Assembly: GCA_027579435.1 (NCBI GenBank)
Contig: JANBPK010000135.1
Span: 1-14,495 of the forward strand
Reading direction: 5' to 3'
Source of the DNA: Candolleomyces eurysporus
Taxonomy: Eukaryota > Basidiomycota > Agaricomycetes > Agaricales > Psathyrellaceae
Length of the DNA stretch: 14,495 nucleotides
The notes beneath the pieces are model-generated. The model was not told where the DNA came from, searched no databases, and saw only the letters and a list, made by a program, of their open reading frames with translations. Position numbers and translations under genes: made by a program. Positions 8,003 to 14,495 of the stretch are shown piece after piece. Every line of letters starts with the position of its first letter. The stretch's first letter is position 1.

Positions 8003-9167
8003 ATGCCTGATTGCGACACTCCCGCTTGTCCTCATCCTGCTTGCCCTGCTTCTCCTGCTTCTCCTGCTTCTCCTGCTTTTCCTGCTTCTCCTGCTTCTCC
8101 TCCTGCTCCTCTCACTCCTTCTGTGTCTCCTGCTCTTCCCATTTCTTCTGAGTCGGCGCCTTCTGCGTCTTCCGCTCTTCCCACTTCTTCCGAGTCGGCA
8201 CCCTCTGCATCTTCCGCTCTTCCCACTTTTTCCGAGTCAGTGCCTTCCACTCTTCTCACTCCTCAGTGACCAGGGACTCCAATCCCTTGGTTTGAGGCAG
8301 ATGACACTGATCCAACCTCTCAGGCTGGGCCCAGCAACCCAGTGGCAGAAGCTTTCCAGGGCCTGGCTGTCGATGGATCTGAGATGTTGCCCTATGCGAC
8401 TATCACCCTTGAGAGGATGCCGCAAGACAACCTTATCACTCGAGGGCTAGCAGAGAGCATTGTGAATGTAATGGCCAGGTTGACAAGGGAGGACTTGGAG
8501 GGGTTGATTTTCTTTCCAATTGAATTCACCCAGGGATGCCTAGAAGATTTGTAAGTCTTATTCAGGACCTTTTGCCATTCCCAACTCAAGGCATTGATAA
8601 ATTTTCACAATTGCAGATGCACGATATCCAAAAATGCAGGGCTCCCCATGATCCCTTGATCATGGGTCAGGCAGATAGCCCTTGAAATGAATGGCGTACG
8701 TACATGATTGAGCTCATTGTACCTTGAATACTCACTGACTTTGGGACTGGCAGCTCCAGGCTGCTGTCCACCAGGACTGTGGCTTACCCATTCCCCCTCC
8801 ATTCTGTTTCCAGACTGAGAGCTGGAACGATGCAGATTTTATGAACCAGCCTGGAGCCGAGGAGATAGACAACCTATACCGCATGCATGAGCCATTCATC
8901 AAGACTGCTGCTGCAAGCATTCCACAACATCCGCCGTCTACTACATCCACTGCTGCACCCCTTGAAGACAGATTGGAGGCTGGGCCTTCATTGTTGAGAG
9001 CCCGTCACTGCAGGTCCTGCATTTGCTGGCTAGTGCCAATGGAGGATTTGGAGCATGACTTGGACTTTGGACCATCGGATTCAGCTTTGATGTCTGGCTC
9101 AGAGGACAAGGACCCTATGATAACGGCACAGGACTTGACCCTCACTGCACGGGATGCTGTGACACCT
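8003..9167 (+). pseudogene. P/A/S-rich uncharacterised gene with two in-frame TGA codons
   Basis: Exons are 8003-8550, 8617-8695 and 8754-9167; introns of 66 and 58 nt have GT-AG ends and consistent phase (2, then 0). A further good intron, 9168-9230, leads into repeat DNA. The N-terminus after MPDCDTPACP is a run of Pro-Ala-Ser triplets (8036-8108), then three 14-residue repeats (ALPTSSESAPSASS type, 42 bp each, 8132-8257). The rest is acidic and looks globular: PWFEADDTD, LITRGLAESIVNVMARLTRE, SWVRQIALEMNG, then FMNQPGAEEIDNLYRMHEPF. TGA at 8267-8269 and 8657-8659 interrupt a frame that is open on both sides; CGA (Arg) fits both. A 69-nt intron 8266-8334 could remove the first, but its donor (gtgacc) is poor. 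No family recognised; possible accessory gene of the neighbouring transposon. Confidence 0.55.
8132..8257 (+). repeat. Three 42-bp coding tandem repeats
   Basis: Copies at 8132-8173, 8174-8215 and 8216-8257 encode a Ser/Ala/Glu-rich 14-residue unit. The third copy has diverged (SESVPSTLL). They follow a 9-bp CCTGCTTCT repeat (8036-8108) that encodes Pro-Ala-Ser. Both keep the frame open, as expected of an intrinsically disordered N-terminus. Confidence 0.85.
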
Positions 9168-9235
9168 GTAAGTGCTACCGCTTGACTTGACTGCTAAATT
9201 GATAACTGACTTGCTTCTGTAACCCCCTAGAGTTT

Positions 9236-9555
9236 GATTAATCCAGGGCTCATCCTAATGATAGATCTGATTAATCTGGTTCTTCAATTAACATCACCAA
9301 GTGCAAGCTGGAGTGCCCATTTCGTGTCACGTATATTAATGTGGATTAATCTATATTTATCCTGAACATTGGCACTGAAGAAGAGCAACGAGTGATTAAT
9401 CAGGATTCATCCCAATCGATCAAACCTCAGATCAACTGCGAGAAGGAATGAATCAGATTTGCTTGAGTGTTGGATTAATCGAATCACCGGGATTGATCTA
9501 AATTAATCCCAAGTCCAGGAAGGCAGAGCTTGCTCGGTCCACACAAGGATTAATT
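9236..9555. repeat. Cluster of GATTAATC palindromes
   Basis: The 8-bp palindrome GATTAATC occurs exactly at 9236-9243, 9269-9276, 9344-9351, 9394-9401 and 9473-9480. Near-copies lie at 9502-9508 (ATTAATC) and 9548-9555 (GATTAATT), and related TTAATG, GATTCATC and GATTGATC words lie between. Spacings are irregular (about 25-80 nt). It lies between two converging gene remnants and starts just after a splice acceptor (9230). It could be an array of protein-binding sites, such as subterminal transposase sites, or part of a separate repeat element. Confidence 0.8.
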
Positions 9556-9794
9556 GAAATCAAGATTATTGCAAATTCAAGATATATGTGTAAGTAGAGC
9601 ATGAAATATTGTACATGGCTATGTTTGCTGCTTCTTCTTTTTCTGCAGGCCTTGTTCAGCCTGCTTTCGCTTCTTTGTTGGGATGCCTCCACCACAGGCT
9701 GGCATTGACTATGCTTGTCTTCAGGGCTCCAAACAGCTACGGCCCTATTGGTGGTGTTGGTTACTGGAAGCAGCATTCTAATCAAGTCAAACAC

Positions 9795-11882
9795 TTACTT
9801 TCGCCCTTTTGGAGATCGTTGCCCACCAGCAAGTAGTTTGATACCAAATTCGACCTGCATCTTATTCCTGTTGCTCTGGTGTCGTGAAAATGGATGTGAC
9901 TGTGATGCAATGTTGTTGAAGATGGCTTTCTTCTTATGGGGGCCGGGAATAGAAGCTCCCTGGTTGCCTACAATTCTTTGTGTGACTTCTGGACCTACTT
10001 GATTGCTTCCTTCACCATCCTCATCTCCGCTCTCACTGACCTCACTGCCANGTTTTACTGGCACCAAAGATGACGCTGGAAACATCATCTTTGACACCAG
10101 TCTCACCATCAGTGCCAGTCCCATCATCATCGCTAGTGTAGACCCCACCGCTTAGTGTAGACCCCACTGCTCAGCCTGTCATTCGTTGCATTGTTGGTTG
10201 CATCACATGCTTTTACTTTGCTACTCTGGCCATTTCTAGAGCTTTCTTCATCACTTTCAATATTCTCGTCATCCTTCTCAATGGATTGCTGTGATTCCGC
10301 ATGACTGTCAGCAATGTTAGTGATGATCTGAGATTTTCGGAAGAACTGGAAAGGTTGTGAAGAGTTGCAGTGTGACAGGAAGGCAGTGAATAGAGGGACA
10401 ATGTCCTCAGTTGACATGGCCATGGGATCTCAAAGTGTGAGGGCTCTCTCTGGTGGACCAGCAGCAGTGAGTGGATAGCGAGTGACGTCAAAAAATAATC
10501 CCGGCCTCGAGCCCAATTCAGCAAAGGGAACCAAGGGGTACTGCTCATCTAAAGGCCAGCTGAAAGCTAACAGAGAATTAATTGGAGCACATAAATCTAT
10601 CAGGAAATTACTTACCCCAAACTGCAGAGATGGAGTTTTGTAGAACCTGACAAAGTTGAAAAAGGGAGGCGGTTTCAACCTTGATGTTTGGCAATAATGG
10701 CAAGCCACCCCCGTTGGACCGAAGAGCAAGTGCAGACGGAAGTTGATGATATCCTGCAGTGAGCAGTGTTAGCATTAGTAGCCAAAAGGGAGAACGCTAG
10801 GAAAGCGAGCTTACAAGGGAGAATTTCATCAGCATAAGTGATCCACTCCTGCAGATTTTCATCATGGGCTGGAAGCTTGTGGTCAATTTTGGTTGAATTC
10901 TTTGCATTATAGCCTGTGTATATCCTAATTTACGTTGATTTAGTATAAGCGCAGAATATTGAAGATGTAGAATGTACACGCCATGTTTGAGGTTGTTGCT
11001 TCACTGATGAAAAGCATAGTTGATGGATATGATTCCTGATCCAAAGCATTTGCAATCAAAGATGTCCTGCAAAGCTTTTGAAAGCAATTGAGGGAATTCT
11101 GACTGATTTCTAGGGATTATAGTTGGCATTGGATTGTTAATCTGCACATTTCAAAACTTACAATTTGATATCCCCTTGAATCTCCTTCATCTTCTTCTCG
11201 TACACTTTCTGTTGCTTTAGATCAAACAGCACTTTCAGTGCTTTCTGGCGGATCGGAGCACCTTCCATCCACTGCAGCTCCTCTGTAGACATTGACGCAC
11301 ACTGCTGCTTGATTTCCTCATCGAGTGCCTCCTGATTCTTGTACGCAAATAGCTCCCTTGCTGGAAACTGCCCTTGGAAGGTCAGCATTGTCCAAAGAGC
11401 TGTCATTGTGAACTTCTCTGAGGAAGATCCAGAACTGGAGTCAGCCAGGTCAGAACAAGCAGCAGGTATGGCTGGCTTTGAGCTGTTGACAGCGGGCGGG
11501 GCTCTGGCTTTGAGCTTGCATTTATAGTATCGGATTTGATTTTTGTAGAACAACTCAATTGTCTGTGACCGGTGTCAGAGATCACTACATGTAACTGAAT
11601 AGAAATAAAACTCACATCATAGGCAGTTCCAATTGGAATAAGCTCGTTTTCAACTCCAGAAATGGTACCAGTTCCCTTGCTTGTAGGATCCCATGCATTG
11701 TCCTCAGGAATGTCAGCACCGAAGAGTGGGTTGTTGAGGACTTCATGGGCGGTTCCAGCCTTCCACTTATGGATTTTGGAAGCCAGCTTTTGAGCGTCAA
11801 GAAGCGAGAATACCTCGGCCAGTTTTGAGTCTATCAACTTGATCTGAGCCTTGGTGAATAATGGCAACTTGGGCAGAGCCAT
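9795..11882 (-). pseudogene. Uncharacterised multi-exon gene (about 580 aa), damaged
   Basis: Minus-strand exons: 11882-11616, 11562-11162, 11066-10978, 10913-10815, 10753-10616 and 10548-9799. Introns of 53, 95, 64, 61 and 67 nt have GT-AG ends and matching phases. For intron 2 an acceptor at 11110 is also good: it encodes NQSEFPQLLSKALQDIFD and then meets a stop, so a frameshift near 11040 is possible. The start is MALPKLPLFTKAQIKLIDSK; ARELFAYKNQEALDEEI, KLPAHDENLQEWITYADEIL and TASLFQLCQVLQNSISAVW follow; the tail is acidic, then basic (GPHKKKAIFNN). Lesions: a TGA split across the exon 4/5 junction, TGA 10432-10430 (CGA fits), a 19-bp tandem duplication and an N at 10051. After 9799 a donor (gtaagt) suggests a last exon from 9744; one frame there ends KKRKQAEQGLQKKKKQQT at 9619. 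No domain recognised. Confidence 0.6.
10131..10167 (-). repeat. 19/18-bp tandem duplication that shifts the frame
   Basis: Bases 10131-10148 and 10149-10167 are the same segment (GTGGGGTCTACACTA(A)GCG on the coding strand), the upstream copy with one extra A. Without the 19-nt copy, the frame ending SSGVYT continues directly into SDDDGTGTDGETGVKDD. Confidence 0.85.
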
Positions 11883-11925
11883 CGTGGTGGTATTAATTCA
11901 TGCAAGTGGGGCAAAGCTGTGTTGA

Positions 11926-11932
11926 TTTTATA
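11926..11932 (-). promoter_or_regulatory. TATA box of the minus-strand gene
   Basis: TATAAAA on the minus strand lies 44 nt before the ATG at 11882. It forms one side of the divergent promoter region 11883-12225. Confidence 0.55.
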
Positions 11933-12183
11933 TGCTTCAGCCACCTGTGGCTTGGTTTCAAATCATTGTCTAGACACTCTTGGGGCTTCAGCACACGGTT
12001 CAGGAGCAGACAATGACTGCTAGCAAAATGGTGAATGGCAAGAGTGGTGGTTGTGGCTGTACGTTGTTCCTGCTCTCAGCAATGCTGAGTGATGGGCAGT
12101 TGTGGTCAGCGACAGTATTGCATGCATTGTTCAAGCAGGACAAGCCACTTGCTAACAACGCTTTGACCATCCTGACCTTGAAA

Positions 12184-12193
12184 TATATATATA
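12184..12193 (+). promoter_or_regulatory. TATA box of the Cys-rich gene
   Basis: TATATATATA lies about 42 nt before the ATG at 12226, the same distance as on the opposite side of this roughly 343-bp divergent intergenic region. The rest of the intergene shows no coding frame. Confidence 0.55.
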
Positions 12194-12225
12194 GCCTGTT
12201 CTGATACTCATCCCTCATCATCAAA

Positions 12226-13218
12226 ATGGTACAGAACAACAGTGCAACATTTGCGTTCCTCAAGTGCAGAGTCCAAGAGCTGTGTGAGAAGAACTACCAT
12301 CCACCTTGCTGTACTCAGGATCCTCCTGGATTTCATCAGTATAGGCTCGTCATGGGAAAGAAGAAACCACAGGACATTGGATGTGAGGGCTACTGGGTAA
12401 GTCTGTCTAACCTCACTCCCAACAATCACCAACTATATTTCCGTTTTAGTGCACACGTGAGAACGGAGTATGCCATGCTAAGTTGGACATGTTGCGCACT
12501 GATCCATTCACGGATGCAGATATTGCGCGATTGCACACAGAGCTGCATGCGTTCCAGGAGGCAACCTCAAAGAAAGATAAATCCCCTAAGAAGGACAAGT
12601 CTCTGGAGAAGGGCAAGAATGTGTCTCGCACAATGGCATCAAATGACAATAGGAGTGCAACTGCCACTCTGAAAGCAACACCATCCATACCAATCTTGGA
12701 TGACAATGCAATAGCTCAGGATAAATGGATCTGTTTTAATTTATTTCTTCTCTCAGAAGAACTGGCCTGCTGACATCCATTGTGGAAAAACCAACAGAAG
12801 AATGTGGTCATTCCTGGATGATTTGGCCTTATGTCAGGCAACTCACTACCCAAAGCGCCCTTACAAGATCTACGACACTTACCAGAAGGCATTTGTTGAG
12901 ATTCCCACTTATACCAAGCAGGTCATCGATCCCATGTCGCACATCATCATTCGTGCAAAGGGTCTGCAAGATGACCAGTGCCCGAATCTCAATACCATCA
13001 TATCTGGGGAGCTACCAGACAACGATGATTTGCCGATCAGTTTCACCAAAGCCATTTTTGGATCACCAGTAGCTCTGTTGAAAGGCAAGAAGCAAGCTCT
13101 CACTCCAGAAGATTCAGACTCAGAGGAGATTGAAGTTGTCTATTGTGGCCCTTCAAAAAAGAAGAGGGTAACAGGCCAGGGGTCTGGACCAAATAACGCG
13201 ATTGTGATTGAAGATTAG
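12226..13218 (+). CDS. Cys-rich, nuclear-looking protein (about 300 aa) with a non-standard splice donor
   Basis: Exons are 12226-12396, 12450-12719 and 12757-13218, all phase 0. Intron 1 (gtaagt...ttttag, 53 nt) is canonical. Intron 2 is 37 nt and starts GATAAATGG rather than GTAAATGG, so splicing may fail; read-through stops at 12771-12773. The N-terminus has cysteines at 14, 20, 28, 29, 53, 58 and 65 (CTRENGVCHAKLD), a possible zinc-binding module; GRF-type fingers come to mind but the match is weak. A Lys-rich linker follows (KKDKSPKKDKSLEKGK). The C-terminus carries EDSDSEEIEVV (SUMO-interaction-like), PSKKKRV (nuclear-localisation-like) and ends NNAIVIED, a second SIM-like motif. All frames are otherwise free of stops. 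It lies between a divergent partner and a KDZ-type gene, so a role as transposon-encoded nuclear cofactor is possible, but unproven. Confidence 0.6.
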
Positions 13219-13392
13219 AGTAGCCATAATGTAGTCATTGGTGGTGGCAGCACAGCCATGAGTTGCATTGTGAATGTCTCCAATCATGGTGTGGCTTGGA
13301 ATAACAATGGTTTTGAATGAGAAGGGTGTCCCTCTATTGTTTTGTAAGTTATCAGCAGACAGATCTAAGCACAGAATGAAGGGCTTATTTTG

Positions 13393-13400
13393 TATATATA
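13393..13400 (+). promoter_or_regulatory. TATA box of the CxC/KDZ gene
   Basis: TATATATA lies about 50 nt before the ATG at 13451, within the 230-bp gap after the previous gene. Confidence 0.5.
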
Positions 13401-13450
13401 TGTACATTGTGAATACCAACTTGATACTGTCACTGCTAAACTCCAAACCC

Positions 13451-14134
13451 ATGCCGACCTCATCTCAATTTCAAAATCAGAAACATGAATTGGAAGATAT
13501 TGATGCCGAGCATGGAGCATCCATCTATGACTATTCAACTGTCATGCTTGCTCAAGAAGAAAGCCACATGGAAGGCGCTCTGGTAGCCTCAGCACTGAGC
13601 TTACCCCTTCAACCTCAACCAATGCTACCAGGAATCTCCGATGCTTTGCCAACAACCCAGGATGCTAAAATCAGTGGCATCAAAGCAACAGAGGTGCCCA
13701 CTGGAAGTCATGAAGCCACGGAAATCAATAATTCTGAGGAGAAGGGAGAGGAAAGATTGAAAGCATCACAGCCTTCAGAGGTGAGTACAGGTCATACTAC
13801 ATAGCTCTCAACATTAACTCAAATCTTTTGACAAAGACAACATGATTGCTTCAAGAGTTCGAGCTGCTGTTTCCAAAGTCAATGGACTTGATGATTCAAT
13901 CAAAAGTTTGGACACATTGCTTGAACACACAGTGCCTTTGTAAGCAAGGTTTGTGAACAGTCGCCTGCCTTGATTGCATGGAGTATCATCCAACGTGCGC
14001 TGAGTGCTTTGTGAGCAATTATGCTTGTACACCATTTCATTGGGCGGAAGTTTGGAATGAGGACCAAGGTTTCTTTGTCTGCAAAGACATTTCCCTGATC
14101 AAGGATGATTTCTGCATTCAATTCAGTCATCCGG
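13451..14134 (+). pseudogene. KDZ-class transposase, 5' part with CxC cysteine cluster, truncated
   Basis: Exon 1 (13451-13780) starts MPTSSQFQNQKHELEDIDAE and is acidic and low-complexity. It ends at gtgagt. Exon 2 most likely begins at 13858 (FELLFPKSMDLMIQSKVW) after a 77-nt intron whose acceptor (caagag) is weak. A cysteine cluster follows: CLNTQCLCKQG, then CLDCMEYHPTCAECF, then TPFHWAEVWNEDQGFFVCKD and IQFSH. This order (paired cysteines, then PFHWAEVW...GFF...IQ-L/F-GH/SH) matches the CxC modules that sit N-terminal to KDZ (Kyakuja-Dileera-Zisupton) transposases in basidiomycetes. KDZ proteins are RNase-H-fold DNA transposases; that catalytic part would lie downstream and is absent. 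TGA at 13954-13956 interrupts the cluster (CGA fits). Coding similarity stops at 14134, where the LTR-like sequence starts. Confidence 0.65.
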
Positions 14135-14495
14135 TGATGTGCAGGTAGCGAACTAGGGCTCTCTAACCAACAAAACTATAGAACTCAAACACACACACAC
14201 AACCACAACAACACAACACACCAAATACCTTTGTGAAGATAAAGGCGGGCAAGGGGTATAGGTAAAAGCTCTAAGTCGAGTCGACAGAGGCTTCTAGAAC
14301 TCTTCTTGTACGATCGCAAGTTCGAGGGGGAGCTAAGGCTCAACCAGCAACGATAGATATGCTTCACGAAGTGACTTCGCTAACACACGGTGGGTTCGAG
14401 ATACGACGGATAACTTCGCGAACAGAGAACACGGTCTCGAGCAACTTTAACGCAAGAACGATTCGATAATACGCAAGCGACACAACTCTGGATAA
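14135..14495 (+). mobile_element. 5' end of an LTR-like element, CpG-rich, runs off the window
   Basis: It begins TGATGTGCAGGTAGC; the first ~85 bp match the fragment at 1661-1743, including the AC-rich tract at 14188-14220. From about 14240 the base composition changes sharply: I count about 22 CpG in the last 240 bases, while upstream DNA has very few. That suggests a recent insertion not yet subject to CpG decay. It breaks the KDZ-type gene at codon HP (FSHP). If this is an LTR, the target duplication should be the five bases before 14135 (TCCGG) and should recur at the far end, outside the window. No coding frame is convincing. Starting with TG is the only LTR hallmark visible, so another element class is possible. 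Confidence 0.55.

Noticed and set aside
8032..8259. Minus-strand ORF rich in Gly-Glu-Ala repeats
   Set aside because: It is the antisense of the Pro-Ala-Ser and Ser-Glu repeats of the plus-strand gene; repeats of a multiple of three keep all frames open.
11980..12204. 74-aa plus-strand ORF in the divergent intergene
   Set aside because: It covers the TATA-containing promoter region, has no splice partner and looks non-coding.
13842..13943. Frame with MIASRVRAAVSKVNGL and SIKSLDTLLEHTVPL, a plausible coiled coil, as exon 2 of the CxC gene
   Set aside because: No acceptor gives the right phase from 13780, and the overlapping frame carries the CxC cysteines that continue downstream, so I treat this one as a shadow.
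546..14134. TGA read as an amino acid (recoding or selenocysteine)
   Set aside because: The TGA codons lie in unrelated genes next to frameshifts, a duplication and other stops, and no SECIS-like element was seen. Decay explains them better.
14310..14405. GTTCGAG and GGTTCGAGA strings resembling tRNA T-arms
   Set aside because: No acceptor stem, anticodon arm or D-arm could be folded around them; they lie in the CpG-rich LTR-like segment.

Overview
The window looks like a transposon-rich stretch from a mushroom-forming basidiomycete (Agaricomycetes, possibly Boletales; the order is a guess). The reasons are many short GT-AG introns of about 50-95 nt, TTAGGG-type repeats, and remnants of protein families I associate with Agaricomycete transposable elements: a CxC-type cysteine cluster of KDZ-class transposases and a zinc-finger protein carrying the LDNLPRLRLS signature. 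Almost every gene-like unit is decayed. I see no tRNA, rRNA, CRISPR array or bacterial-style operon.

Layout. 1-341 (+): end of a WD40-repeat gene. About 546-921 (+): decayed ORF with an AT-hook-like GRPRK motif. 1661-1743: fragment of an LTR-like repeat that abuts a minus-strand transposon-associated gene remnant (1744-2987: zinc finger plus LDNLPRLRLS/RDFENP/YPEET signature, five exons). 3500-3965: GC hairpins around a degenerate telomere-like array. 4134-4777 (+): the one apparently intact gene, three exons, 173 aa, unknown function, preceded by a uORF with an ATGA overlap. 4778-7350: no convincing gene; holds hairpins, a G-rich repeated motif and a 26-bp minisatellite present in two places. 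7352-7791: weak coding signal.

8003-14134 is a compact, gene-dense block. It has a P/A/S-rich gene (+, 8003-9167), a dense cluster of GATTAATC palindromes (9236-9555), a six-or-seven-exon gene (-, 11882-9795), a divergent promoter with a TATA box on each side, a Cys-rich nuclear-looking gene (+, 12226-13218), and the 5' part of a KDZ-type CxC gene (+, 13451-14134). The last is cut at 14135 by a CpG-rich element whose first ~85 bp match the repeat at 1661.

How it fits together. My inference is that the 8-14 kb block is (part of) a large KDZ-class transposon with accessory genes of unknown role, now inactive. Nonsense codons in otherwise open frames are mostly TGA where CGA would fit, as expected from CpG methylation and deamination (RIP-like decay). 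One TGA appears only after splicing, one frame break is a 19-bp tandem duplication, and one is a probable spurious N. A later LTR-type insertion with CpGs still intact then disrupted the transposase gene. Exon structures were read by eye and need transcript or homology support.
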